Source: a virus. From it: a DNA stretch of 34,691 nt. The stretch lies in IMG/VR virus record IMGVR_UViG_3300050016_000115, positions 1-34,691 of that record; one strand, 5' to 3'. Position numbers and translations under genes: made by a program. The notes beneath the pieces are model-generated. The model was not told the DNA's origin. It searched no databases and saw only the letters and a program-made list of their open reading frames with translations. The first letter of the stretch is position 1, and each line of letters opens with the position of its first letter. Of the stretch, positions 1 through 8,482 are shown piece by piece.

Positions 1-1
1 G

Positions 2-1441
2 ACCGCGCTGTATTTGAACAAGCGCCCGCGCGGTGAGTTCCTGCTAATCGCGCCGTCGCACGCCGTATCCGAAATTGCGTTCACCGCCTGCATCGGAATG
101 ATCGAGGAAGACGATCGTGCACAGCGCGATCTCGATGGCAAAAAAGGGTTGCTCAAACATCTGTTCAAGGTGCAGCGGCACCTCAAGAAGATCACACATC
201 GAGAGACCGGCGCATCGCTGCGCATCAAGACCTTCGATCAGAAGATTGTCGTCGGTAATAAAACCGTTGGTCTGCTGCTCGATGAATTTTGGGAACTCGC
301 GAAGCACCCGAAGGCCGCAAACATCATCGGGCAATTGAGCGGCGGCCAGCTCCCGATCCCGGAAGCCTTCCGGCTGATCATCACCACGGAGTCGGACGAT
401 ATCCCTGTCGGGGTGTTCAAGGAAAAGCTTCACCTGGCGCGCGAGGTGCGCGACGGGTCCATGAAGGGTGGGATGATGCTCCCGGTCCTTTATGAGTTTC
501 CGCAAAGCATGATGAAGTCTGGCGCGTGGAGGCTTCCGGAGAATTGGGGTCTGGTTAACCCGAACCTCAATCGGTCGATCACGATCGATGGCCTGCAAGA
601 AATTTGGAGCGATGCGGAACGTTCTGGTGATTCCGAAATGCGCCGAGCCGCTTCGCAGCATTTCGATATCGAAATAGGAATGGGGCTAGGTGCCGATCGC
701 TGGGCTGGCGCGGACTACTGGGAAAAGCGGGCCAACAAATTGATCACGCTCGAACATATCCTCGCAAATTGTGAAGTTGTGGTGGTGGGGATTGACGGCG
801 GCGGTGCGGACGATCTGTTCGGTCTGGTCGTCATGGGGCGCGAGACCGGAACGAAGCGTTGGCTGGTGTGGTCGAAGGGTTGGTGTTTCCGCAAGGTTCT
901 TGAGCGTCGCAAGTCGATAGCAGTCACGCTGCTAGGCTTTGAGAAAGCCCAGGAACTCATCATCATAGACGACAATATCGAAGGCGAGGGAGTCCTTCCC
1001 GATCTCCCATCGATCGTCGAGGTGGTGAAACAGATTGATGATGCCGGCCTTCTTGCCTGCGTGGCGATGGATCCGGAAGGGCTCGGTGCCATGGTTGATG
1101 CCCTGGCTGAAATCGGGATCACCCAGGAAGACAAAAAGCTTTTTGGCATCGATCAGCGCGGCCACAAGTTGATGAATGCGCTGCGCTCGATCGAACGCAA
1201 GCTGATCGATGGTACATTCTGGCATTCCGATAGTGGGCTGCTGAATTGGTGTGTTGACAATCTCAAGATCGAAGCAACCGCAACCGCGTTCCGCGCGACC
1301 AAAGCATTTGCTGGCGATCGAAAGATAGATGTTGCAATGGCGATGTTCGATGCGGCGGACCGGATGAGTTTGAATCCGGCCCCAATTTCGGCCGGTCGAT
1401 TGGGCGCATTTCTTTCTCGACCGATCGTCGGCATTAGCTGA
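2..1441 (+). CDS. terL: Terminase large subunit (5' end cut off by window)
   Basis: DNA packaging motor and nuclease that cuts concatemers and pumps DNA into the prohead. The reading frame is open from base 2, before the first possible start codon (TTG at 14). The opening residues (TALYLNKRPRGEFLLIAP) look internal to a terminase, so the Walker A part and true start lie upstream of the window. Walker B is seen as LLLDEFWE (Asp-Glu codons at 281-286). The C-terminal RNase H-like nuclease shows three spaced acidic positions: GIDGGG (Asp at 794), MDPEG (Asp at 1070) and KIDVAMAMFDAADRM (Asp at 1328). It is followed 32 bp downstream by the portal gene, the usual HK97-type order. Family assignment is firm; the exact length is unknown. 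Confidence 0.93.
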   Translation, partial: TALYLNKRPRGEFLLIAPSHAVSEIAFTACIGMIEEDDRAQRDLDGKKGLLKHLFKVQRHLKKITHRETGASLRIKTFDQKIVVGNKTVGLLLDEFWELAKHPKAANIIGQLSGGQLPIPEAFRLIITTESDDIPVGVFKEKLHLAREVRDGSMKGGMMLPVLYEFPQSMMKSGAWRLPENWGLVNPNLNRSITIDGLQEIWSDAERSGDSEMRRAASQHFDIEIGMGLGADRWAGADYWEKRANKLITLEHILANCEVVVVGIDGGGADDLFGLVVMGRETGTKRWLVWSKGWCFRKVLERRKSIAVTLLGFEKAQELIIIDDNIEGEGVLPDLPSIVEVVKQIDDAGLLACVAMDPEGLGAMVDALAEIGITQEDKKLFGIDQRGHKLMNALRSIERKLIDGTFWHSDSGLLNWCVDNLKIEATATAFRATKAFAGDRKIDVAMAMFDAADRMSLNPAPISAGRLGAFLSRPIVGIS

Positions 1442-1473
1442 AGACTCGGAAAGCCGATAAAGGTCTTCGCTCA

Positions 1474-2769
1474 ATGAACATTCTGACGAAGGCTGTATCG
1501 ATTCTAGCGCGCAGCCTCGGGATGACGGACCCAAGGCTATATCACTTTTTTTCGGGAGGTCCGACTTATGCAGGCGAGAATGTCACCGTCGACACGTCGC
1601 TGCAACTCGATGTCGTCTGGTCTTGCGTTCGATTGGTCTCCGATACGATCGCGACGTTGCCGCTTTTTGTCTACAAGCGGGATAAAGACGGCCGCGGGAT
1701 AATCGACGACACACATCCGCTTTACCGTATCCTGCACGATCGTCCGAATGCCGACATGACGGCGGTCGAATTCTGGACGGCAATGGTTTCGGCAATTCTG
1801 TTGTGGGGGAATGCCTACGCGGCGATTGAACGACTAGGAAACCGCATCGTTGCCATCACACCCCTGCGCCCGGATCGGGTGATGGTGCGCAGGCAACCCG
1901 ACGGGTCGTTGATTTACACCTATTCGTATTTGGGTTCTTCAGCGACCCTGAACGAAGATGATGTTTTTCACATCAAGGGATTTTCGCTCGATGGGATGAT
2001 CGGTATTCCTCCGATTACGCAGGCGCGGCAATCACTCGCAAGTGCAATGGCGGCGGAGAAAGCCGCCGGCGCATTCTTCCGCAACGGAATGCGTCCATCC
2101 GCGGTGATGGAGGCGCCGACTTATCTGACCGATCCGCAGCGCGAACAGGCAAGGGGAATTATTGATCGCTTCTCGGGCGCAATGAATACCGGCGGCGTAC
2201 CGCTGATGGAGGGCGGCTGGAAGCTCAACACCGGAGTTTCGCTTCCGCCTGAAGACGCGCAGCTCTTGCAAACCCGCGGCTTCCACGTCGAGCAAATGTG
2301 TCGCTGGTTCATGGTGCCGCCTCCCATGATCGGGCACATGGAAAAATCAACAGCGTGGGGCACCGGCCTCGAACAGATGCTGCTGTGGTTTTTGATGTTC
2401 TCTTTGCGCCCACACCTGGAGCGTATCGAGCAGGCCATCAGCAAGTCGCTGCTGACCACGAAAGAGCAACTTTCCTATTACGCGGAATTCAACGTCGATG
2501 GAATTTTGCGCGCCGATAGCACGATTCGCGCTGGGCTCTACAAAACCATGATTGCTTACGGCCTGGCCACCCCGAACGAAATCCGTGCGCTGGAAAATAT
2601 GCCACCCGATCCGGACGGCAATGATCTCATGATCATGTCCAATATGATGCCGCTTAAATACGCCGGCGAATTTGTGCGAGGCCGTGCACCCAAGCCACTC
2701 GATCCGAACGCCGATTTCAATCAACCAACCCCGGCTGATGCCGGCGCAGAGGGAGATGCAAATGCATAA
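1474..2769 (+). CDS. HK97-family portal protein
   Basis: Dodecameric ring at the capsid vertex through which DNA enters and to which the neck attaches. The 431-residue product has typical HK97 portal features: an N-terminal VDTSLQLDVVWSCVRLVSDTIATLPL segment, 'HPLYRILHDRPNADMTAVEFW', and a central 'FHVEQMCRWFMVPPPMIGH' followed by the clip region. Length is normal for the family. The ATG at 1474 has only a weak ribosome binding site. The gene lies between the large terminase and the prohead protease, and its end overlaps the protease start by 8 bp, suggesting translational coupling. Confidence 0.95.
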   Translation: MNILTKAVSILARSLGMTDPRLYHFFSGGPTYAGENVTVDTSLQLDVVWSCVRLVSDTIATLPLFVYKRDKDGRGIIDDTHPLYRILHDRPNADMTAVEFWTAMVSAILLWGNAYAAIERLGNRIVAITPLRPDRVMVRRQPDGSLIYTYSYLGSSATLNEDDVFHIKGFSLDGMIGIPPITQARQSLASAMAAEKAAGAFFRNGMRPSAVMEAPTYLTDPQREQARGIIDRFSGAMNTGGVPLMEGGWKLNTGVSLPPEDAQLLQTRGFHVEQMCRWFMVPPPMIGHMEKSTAWGTGLEQMLLWFLMFSLRPHLERIEQAISKSLLTTKEQLSYYAEFNVDGILRADSTIRAGLYKTMIAYGLATPNEIRALENMPPDPDGNDLMIMSNMMPLKYAGEFVRGRAPKPLDPNADFNQPTPADAGAEGDANA

Positions 2770-3751
2770 CTTTGAGATTTTCGTAGCGGCGGCCGAGCTC
2801 AAATTCGCCGGTAACGAACAGTCCGGGGAATTCGAGGGTTATGGTTCGGTGTACGATATCCTCGACTCCCACAAGGACGTGATCGTCAAGGGTGCATTCG
2901 ATGCATCACTCGCCGAACATGCGACCAAGGGCACGATGCCGGGGCTCTATGTCGAGCACAGCGCCTATACGGGCGGCGATCCGCTCCCGGTTGGTGTCTA
3001 TACCGAAATGAAATCGGACGAACACGGCCTCAAGGTCAAGGGCAAGATCAGCGCACTCGATACCGACTATGGCAGGCGCGTCTATGGGTTGATGCGCGAC
3101 GGCGCGCTCAAGGGAATGTCGATTGCCTATGCCGTGCCGCCGGGCGGCGCGCGCATGGGCAAGAAACAAGGTGAGCCACGCCGCACGCTCACGGCCATCA
3201 ATCTGCATTCCGTCGACATCGTGCGCGACCCAAGCAATAGCGCGGCGCGCATTCAGGAATTGAAAACCGCGTTTGCGCGCCATCTCAAGGACGCCGGCGG
3301 CCCCGGAGATCCTGGCGATCTCGATGAAGATACGTTTGAAGGACCGGATATTGAGGATGCCATCGAAAGTCTTGCAGCGGCGATCATCGCGCAAGACAGA
3401 ATCATGTGCGGCAATAGTGGCTGTTCGCCATACGCATATTCCGGGGTCAAGGACGCAGCGCTGCTGATGGATTCGCTACGCGATGCTTATGAAGCATTGA
3501 CCGGCGAGCGCGTGCCGGATGGTCTTATCGGCTGGACCAAAGCCGCACCAATCACACTTCGTGCGATACGAACAACCCTCGTTGATGAGTTAGGTTTGTC
3601 TCGCAAACGAGCAGATGATATCGCCAAACTTCTGTTCGGCTCGCTACCTCGCGATGAGGGAAGCACCAGGGCACCCGCGGCCGACACAAAATCCGCCCTC
3701 GATGAGATGGGCGCTGCTGTGGACGGTCTTTCATCCCTTCCCAAATTCTGA
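2762..3751 (+). CDS. Prohead maturation protease (peptidase S78-like) with C-terminal extension
   Basis: Cleaves the capsid precursor and scaffold domain during head maturation. The start at 2762 is chosen because GAGGGAG (2749-2755) lies at the right distance and the ATGCATAA overlap couples it to the portal gene; this gives 329 residues. The N-terminal ~170 residues carry the S78 layout: YVEHSA with His66, then GALKGMSIAY with Ser120. In the third motif (LHSVDIVRDPSN) the position that is Glu in HK97 (EVSLVxxPxN) reads Ser150, with Asp152 nearby. The C-terminal ~150 residues, after a GGPGDPGD linker, are an unassigned helical domain. The capsid gene starts 10 bp downstream. Confidence 0.88.
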   Translation: MHNFEIFVAAAELKFAGNEQSGEFEGYGSVYDILDSHKDVIVKGAFDASLAEHATKGTMPGLYVEHSAYTGGDPLPVGVYTEMKSDEHGLKVKGKISALDTDYGRRVYGLMRDGALKGMSIAYAVPPGGARMGKKQGEPRRTLTAINLHSVDIVRDPSNSAARIQELKTAFARHLKDAGGPGDPGDLDEDTFEGPDIEDAIESLAAAIIAQDRIMCGNSGCSPYAYSGVKDAALLMDSLRDAYEALTGERVPDGLIGWTKAAPITLRAIRTTLVDELGLSRKRADDIAKLLFGSLPRDEGSTRAPAADTKSALDEMGAAVDGLSSLPKF

Positions 3752-3761
3752 GGACAACACA

Positions 3762-5015
3762 ATGACGGAAAAGGTAAAGCTCGATCCGGAAACGGAAGCC
3801 GAGATCAAGAAGCTCGCCGCCGATCTCAAGTCGGCGATCGAAGTCGTCAAGCCCATCGCCGAAAAGGCGACGGCCGAGATAAAAGACCTCAAGAAGATGC
3901 ACACGGAGACCAAAACGGCGTGCGACGAAGGTCTCTTGAAGATGAACACGACTATCACCGAAAAGGTCGACGCGTTCATCAAGACGATGGATTCCCGCGT
4001 GGCCGAGATCGAGCAGAAGGTGGTGCGCCGCGGCGGAGATCATCCGATTCTCGATCAGAAGTCGCTCGGCGATATCATCGTCGAGAACGACCAGGTCAAG
4101 TCGCGGCTGCTCGGTGGCAACAAGAAGGGCACCGTCAACTTCGAAGTTGAAACCAAGACGATCCTCAGCGGTACCGGTTCGTGGGGGTCAACCGGTTCGG
4201 TGACGACGTCACTCGTGGTGGCCGATCGCCAGCCGGTCGTTCCGCTCCCGATGCGGCCGTTTGCCGTGCGCGATCTGATCGCGCCGGGACAGACGATCTC
4301 CAACGCCATCGAATATGCCGTGCAGGTGGCGCGCACCAACAATGCTGCGGTCGCCGCCGAAAATACGGCCAAGGCATATTCGAACTACACTTGGGATCTG
4401 CGGTCTTTCCCGGTTCGTACCATTGCGCACTTGGTCAAGGCGTCGCGGCAGATTCTCGATGATGCGCCGGCGTTGCGATCCACCATCGACGCCGAAATGC
4501 GGTACGGCCTCGACTTCGCCGAAGAGGTCGAACTGCTTAACGGCGACGGCACCGGGCAACATCTGCTCGGCATCATCCCGCAGGCCAGCGCATACAGCGC
4601 TGCGTTCGCGGTCACTGGCGAGACTGCCATCGATCGCATTCGTCTCGCGATGTTGCAGGGCGTCATTGCTCTCTTTCCGATGACCGGCACGGTCCTCAAT
4701 CCGACCGACTGGACCAAGATCGAGATGACCAAGGATGGCATGGGCCGTTACATCATCGGCGATCCGCAGGGTACGGTTACCCCGCGGTTGTGGGGTCTTC
4801 CGGTTGCGTCCAGCTTGGCGATGACGGCGGGGACGTTCCTCACCGGCGCCTTCAAGTATGGCGCTCAGATTTTCGACCGCATGGCGATCGAAATCATGAT
4901 CTCGACCGAGAATGTCGACGACTTCGAAAAGAACATGATCTCGATCCGGGCGGAAGAACGCCTGGCACTCGTGGTCAAGCGCCCGACAGCGTTCATCACC
5001 GGCACCCTGCCGTAA
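3762..5015 (+). CDS. Major capsid protein, HK97 fold
   Basis: Forms the icosahedral shell. The ATG at 3762 is preferred because GAGGA (3750-3754) precedes it and the protein then opens with MTEKVKLDPETEAEIKKL; this gives 417 residues. Residues ~1-90 are charged and predicted coiled coil, matching the delta (scaffold) domain removed by the protease encoded just upstream. The rest has HK97-family features: 'RPFAVRDLIAPGQTISNAIEYAVQ', 'VKASRQILDDAPALRSTIDAEMRYGLDFAEEVELLNGDGTGQHLLGI', and a C-terminal 'MISIRAEERLALVVKRPTAFITG'. The long antisense open frame at 4209-5126 is a shadow of this GC-rich gene. Confidence 0.95.
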   Translation: MTEKVKLDPETEAEIKKLAADLKSAIEVVKPIAEKATAEIKDLKKMHTETKTACDEGLLKMNTTITEKVDAFIKTMDSRVAEIEQKVVRRGGDHPILDQKSLGDIIVENDQVKSRLLGGNKKGTVNFEVETKTILSGTGSWGSTGSVTTSLVVADRQPVVPLPMRPFAVRDLIAPGQTISNAIEYAVQVARTNNAAVAAENTAKAYSNYTWDLRSFPVRTIAHLVKASRQILDDAPALRSTIDAEMRYGLDFAEEVELLNGDGTGQHLLGIIPQASAYSAAFAVTGETAIDRIRLAMLQGVIALFPMTGTVLNPTDWTKIEMTKDGMGRYIIGDPQGTVTPRLWGLPVASSLAMTAGTFLTGAFKYGAQIFDRMAIEIMISTENVDDFEKNMISIRAEERLALVVKRPTAFITGTLP

Positions 5016-5104
5016 GACAGCAGAGAGCGGCGCGTCGGGGTTATCATCTCGGCGCGCTGTTCGCTTGTCACATCGTTTTTCAACTTCACCGATAGGAGAT
5101 TCCC

Positions 5105-5539
5105 ATGGTTGAAGAAACCAAACCAATCACGACCACTACGTTTGCGAAGCCCGACCGAACGATCGAATTCGGCGGTAACGCGCAGGACGCTGAGCAAAAT
5201 CAGGACGACCAGCAGAAAATTTCCGTGCGCGCGCTGCGCACGTTTCATGAAAATCCCAGCTTGAAGGGTAACGTATTACACCCGGGCGATGAATTCGAAT
5301 GCCCGCGCGTGCGCGCCGCCGAGCTGCGGGCGAACGGTCTCATCGAATATGTGAATGAGGGTGACGAAAAGACCATTCACGGCGAGATCGGTGCAAAGGC
5401 GACCCGCGAACGTGTCGAGCGGCAGACGGAGGCAAGCAAGCTCCCCGAACAACACAAGACGACACCGCTGCGCAATCCGAAGCTCGAGCTCGGAACCGTG
5501 GACGAATCCGCCAAGCCGGACAAATACGGCAAGAAGTAA
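5105..5539 (+). CDS. Small head-region protein, unknown function
   Basis: 144 residues, strongly charged and low in hydrophobic residues. It starts at ATG 5105 behind a good AGGAG (5096). A central segment of about 45 residues (VRALRTFHENPSLKGNVLHPGDEFECPRVRAAELRANGLIEYV) looks like the small beta domain in short phage proteins with an 'HxPGDxxxxPxxxAxxLxxxGxxE' pattern. The flanks are probably disordered. The position directly after the capsid gene suggests a head accessory or completion role, but no specific function can be assigned. The 89-bp gap before it contains an imperfect GC-rich inverted repeat and no gene. Confidence 0.75.
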   Translation: MVEETKPITTTTFAKPDRTIEFGGNAQDAEQNQDDQQKISVRALRTFHENPSLKGNVLHPGDEFECPRVRAAELRANGLIEYVNEGDEKTIHGEIGAKATRERVERQTEASKLPEQHKTTPLRNPKLELGTVDESAKPDKYGKK

Positions 5540-5603
5540 TCTTCCCGCGCGGGCCGCAAGGTCGGACCTCAACGCATTAACACAACAACTCTGGAGAACT
5601 ATC

Positions 5604-6026
5604 ATGAAGCGTTTTGTTCTGGCCCTTGCGGCCTTCGCTCTTCTTGCTGGCGGTATTGCGTTTGCACAGACCGGATCACCGGCACAGCTTCGCCCGCCTG
5701 GCGGTCTCGCTCTCGATAGCGGCACCAAGACCGTCACAGCGGTCGCCGGCGCCGCAACGCTCAATAAGTTTGCCGGGGTGATCACGACGGAAGCGCTCGT
5801 CACCGCAGCGGCGGCGACTTACACTCTCACCTTGACGAATTCGATGATTGCAGCGGCGGATCAGGTGTTCGTCAGCTCGGCGTTTGGGACGAATACAACC
5901 GGATCAACGCAGGTACAGACCGTGACACCGGCGGCCGGGTCTGTCGAGATCGTGATCAGGAATGCACATGTGTCGGCGGCCCTGAACGGCACACTCAAGC
6001 TGTCATTCATCGTCATCAAAAACTGA
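5604..6026 (+). CDS. Virion-region protein with signal-peptide-like N-terminus
   Basis: 140 residues from ATG 5604 (GGAG at 5593). The N-terminus MKRFVLALAAFALLAGGIAFA followed by QTG is a classic Sec signal peptide with an A-x-A cleavage site. The mature part is Ala/Thr/Val-rich and predicted beta ('TYTLTLTNSMIAAADQVFVSSAFGTNTTGSTQVQTVTPAAGSVEIVIRNAHVSAALNGTLKLSFIVIKN'), resembling small phage beta-sandwich proteins. It sits between capsid and connector genes, where an exported protein is unexpected. It could be a secreted surface factor or a decoration protein. I do not recognise a named family. Confidence 0.78.
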   Translation: MKRFVLALAAFALLAGGIAFAQTGSPAQLRPPGGLALDSGTKTVTAVAGAATLNKFAGVITTEALVTAAAATYTLTLTNSMIAAADQVFVSSAFGTNTTGSTQVQTVTPAAGSVEIVIRNAHVSAALNGTLKLSFIVIKN

Positions 6027-6072
6027 TTCCACGTACAGCCGCGCCGCGCGTCTGTAAAAAGGTTGTCACATC

Positions 6073-6486
6073 ATGAACATCAGATGGGTTGTGGTTACAC
6101 TCGCGGCAATTCTTGGCCTTTTGGCCGGCCCGGCATCGGCGCAAATCTCCCCGGCGGCCCTGATCGCGACGGTCGAATCCGCTGCGACCACCAACGCGAC
6201 ACCGATCAAGGTGGGTCCGGTGATCCTGTATGGCTTCTCCTTGTGCAACAACACGGCGTCGATCAAGGTGTTCAAATTCTATAACAAGGCGACCGCGCCG
6301 ACCGTTGGCACGGATGTCGTGTTCTTCAAGGTGTTGATTCCCGCGAATCAATGTCGAGATCGGCACATGACACTCGGCGTTCTGTTTCCGCTCGGCATCG
6401 GTTACGCCATCACGGGTCTGGCGGCGAATACCGACACGACGGTTGTCGCCGCGGGCGATGTCTCCGGCGCGTTCGAATACAAATAA
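6073..6486 (+). CDS. Small beta-rich virion-type protein with signal-peptide-like N-terminus
   Basis: 137 residues. The N-terminus MNIRWVVVTLAAILGLLAGPASA followed by QISP again looks like a cleavable Sec signal. The body contains 'IKVFKFYNKATAPTVGTDVVFFKVLIPA ... GIGYAITGLAANTDTTVVAAGDV', a pattern I know from small beta-sandwich virion proteins of many tailed phages (K.YNKATAPTVGTD; A.TG.AA.TDTT.VA.GDV). It therefore looks like a structural-type domain carried on an export signal. It lies 46 bp after another signal-peptide gene and 12 bp before the connector gene, within the head operon. Confidence 0.8.
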   Translation: MNIRWVVVTLAAILGLLAGPASAQISPAALIATVESAATTNATPIKVGPVILYGFSLCNNTASIKVFKFYNKATAPTVGTDVVFFKVLIPANQCRDRHMTLGVLFPLGIGYAITGLAANTDTTVVAAGDVSGAFEYK

Positions 6487-6498
6487 GCGAACAGGGCG

Positions 6499-7227
6499 AT
6501 GACCCTTCAGCTCGTCAGCGCGCCGGCCGTCGAGCCGTTGACCGTCGCAGAAGCCCGCGCGCGGCTCAACATCGGTTCTGAACTAACCGACGCTGTGCTC
6601 AGCGCGCTGATCTCGGCCGGTAGGCAGATGATCGATGGCGTCGACGGATTGCTTGGCCGGGCACTTGTTACCCAGACGTGGGATTTGGTGCTCGATCATT
6701 TCTCGGGAATGAACCGACCACTTGAGACGGGTTTCTACGGATCGAGCGATCATGGCGGTTATGGCAGTCGTTACGATGACATTCACCGGATGCACCGGCA
6801 CAGGCACGGAATTGTTATCCCACTTCCGCCGCTTCAGAGTGTGACCAGCGTAAATTATATCGACACGGATGGTGTTAATCAGACAGTCGATCCGGCCACC
6901 TATCTCGTTCAAAAAGGAACGCCATCGCATATCGTGCTGGCGAATGGGGCGACATGGCCGTCGGTCAACATCACGGTGCCAGGCTCTGTGACGATCAGAT
7001 TTATCGCCGGCTATGGCGATAAAGGGACTGATGTTCCAGAGCCAATCCGAACCGCGATCGCATTACAAGCGAGTCACCTGAGATCTCTTACGCAGCAAAA
7101 TCTTTTTCTTAGCCGTGAATCCGTGCCAGGCATTATCGATCGGAATTGGACTATGGGCGGCGGGGCCGAGACAGCGATCAACGGGGCGGTACAGGCACTT
7201 CTAACCACTTATCGTGTTTGGCTGTGA
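6499..7227 (+). CDS. Head-tail connector protein (phiE125 gp8 / gp6-like)
   Basis: 242 residues. The N-terminal 'LQLVSAPAVEPLTVAEARARLNIGSELTDAVLSALISAGRQMIDGVDGLLGRALVTQTWDLVLDHF' is characteristic of the phiE125 gp8 / HK97 gp6 adaptor family, which docks under the portal. The C-terminal 'VTIRFIAGYGDKGTDVPEPIRTAIALQASHL' is the family's other conserved block. A His/Gly/Tyr-rich stretch (SSDHGGYGSRYDDIHRMHRHRHG) interrupts the middle and looks like a surface loop. The position after capsid and head accessories agrees with the assignment. Confidence 0.9.
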   Translation: MTLQLVSAPAVEPLTVAEARARLNIGSELTDAVLSALISAGRQMIDGVDGLLGRALVTQTWDLVLDHFSGMNRPLETGFYGSSDHGGYGSRYDDIHRMHRHRHGIVIPLPPLQSVTSVNYIDTDGVNQTVDPATYLVQKGTPSHIVLANGATWPSVNITVPGSVTIRFIAGYGDKGTDVPEPIRTAIALQASHLRSLTQQNLFLSRESVPGIIDRNWTMGGGAETAINGAVQALLTTYRVWL

Positions 7228-7306
7228 AATTCCAGGCGTAGGCTCTGCTTGACCGTCATCGCGTAACCGGTTTCACAACAATTTTCCAACTTAGCGGAGG
7301 CTCCCC

Positions 7307-8428
7307 ATGAGCGTCGTTCCCAATGAAATCGTGCTCTATGGCTCGGCGAACATGCCGGAGGCCGATGCTGCCACGGTAGGCGGCGCGCTCGATCTCACCA
7401 AGCGCGTGAGCTTTTACGATATCTCGGCGGCGGGCACTTTCGACCTGGTCTCGTCCTCAGCGTCCGATACCGCGACAAAATGTCAGATTACCGGGCGCGA
7501 CGCATCCGGTACGATCCAGACGCCGGCGGCGATCACGCTTACCGGGACCACGGTGCTGACGGCCTCGTTCGGCGCTCAGTCGTTCGAACGGCTGCTGGCC
7601 GGAGTCATCACCGGCGGCGCCATCGCGGGGCTAGCCAATCCGACCGGCACCGCTGCTGTGGGCGACGTCGCCGTCATGGCGAACACCAAGACGATCAGCG
7701 CGCATACCGCGCAAGTCGGTTCGGCCAACAAGTCGGGCACGACGCCGCCTCTCTTCAAGCTTCAATCCGGCGATGGAGCGACCTTGGGTGCGCTGACCTA
7801 CGGCGGCCTCGGCATGATCATCCGAATCACCGGCGGCACCGGCGTCAACCAGATGCGCATGATCATGGTGCCTTATACGGCGGGTGCTTACGGCGCCGAC
7901 ATTGTCGCGATCAACCGCGACTGGGGCACGCTGCCGGACGCCACCTCGACCTACAACGTCACCTTCGGCATGCTGTTCGATCTCTTGCCTAACCCGGTTA
8001 CCGCGATCACACGCATCTTCGCCACCGCGCAGGCCGATGTGCCGGGCGGTTCATCGCGAACGTTCTATGAGAAGATCTTCGCGCTCAACACGAACGCGAC
8101 GATCGCACTCACAAGCGCTCAGCTGCAGGTGCTAAGCGAGACGCCGTCGCTGCCGGGCACTGCATTGCTAGATCTCGCACTCTGCAAGGTGCTCAACGAT
8201 ACGGCAACCGCGGCTAACCGGCAGACGCTGCCGGCCAATGGTGATGCTTCGTCTCTGACGTTCGTCACCCAGCCTGCGGTGGTGAGCGTCATAGCTTCGC
8301 CTGGCTCACTGCCCGCGGGCGGCGTGGCGGCGGATGCGCAGGGCGTGTGGCTGCGGCTGACGCTTCCGGCCGGCACAACGGTCTACAAAGGTACGGCTGA
8401 TCTGCGCACGACCGGTTCGACGACCTAG
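7307..8428 (+). CDS. Putative virion structural protein
   Basis: 373 residues, ATG at 7307 behind GCGGAGG. The composition is rich in Ala, Thr, Gly and Val with few charges, typical of beta-rich virion proteins. Visible blocks include 'NEIVLYGSANMPEADAATVGGALDLTKRVSFYDISAAGTFDLVSSSASDTATKCQITGRDASGTIQTPAAITLTG' and 'YEKIFALNTNATIALTSAQ'. I have the impression of a conserved phage protein found in this gene position, but cannot name a function. It lies between the connector and the repeat protein at 8483. No signal peptide is seen. Confidence 0.78.
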   Translation: MSVVPNEIVLYGSANMPEADAATVGGALDLTKRVSFYDISAAGTFDLVSSSASDTATKCQITGRDASGTIQTPAAITLTGTTVLTASFGAQSFERLLAGVITGGAIAGLANPTGTAAVGDVAVMANTKTISAHTAQVGSANKSGTTPPLFKLQSGDGATLGALTYGGLGMIIRITGGTGVNQMRMIMVPYTAGAYGADIVAINRDWGTLPDATSTYNVTFGMLFDLLPNPVTAITRIFATAQADVPGGSSRTFYEKIFALNTNATIALTSAQLQVLSETPSLPGTALLDLALCKVLNDTATAANRQTLPANGDASSLTFVTQPAVVSVIASPGSLPAGGVAADAQGVWLRLTLPAGTTVYKGTADLRTTGSTT

Positions 8429-8482
8429 CTCGGCGCTGGATGGGGCCTGGCGTGCGTCAACTAAGACCGTCGGAAGCTTAAC

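Noticed and set aside
4209-5126. 305-codon open frame on the minus strand.
   Set aside because: It is fully antisense to the capsid gene, has no ribosome site or recognisable domain, and reflects GC-rich codon bias.
7228-7306. Possible small gene or promoter between the connector and the 373-residue protein.
   Set aside because: Only a ribosome binding site (GCGGAGG) is evident; no open frame or convincing promoter.
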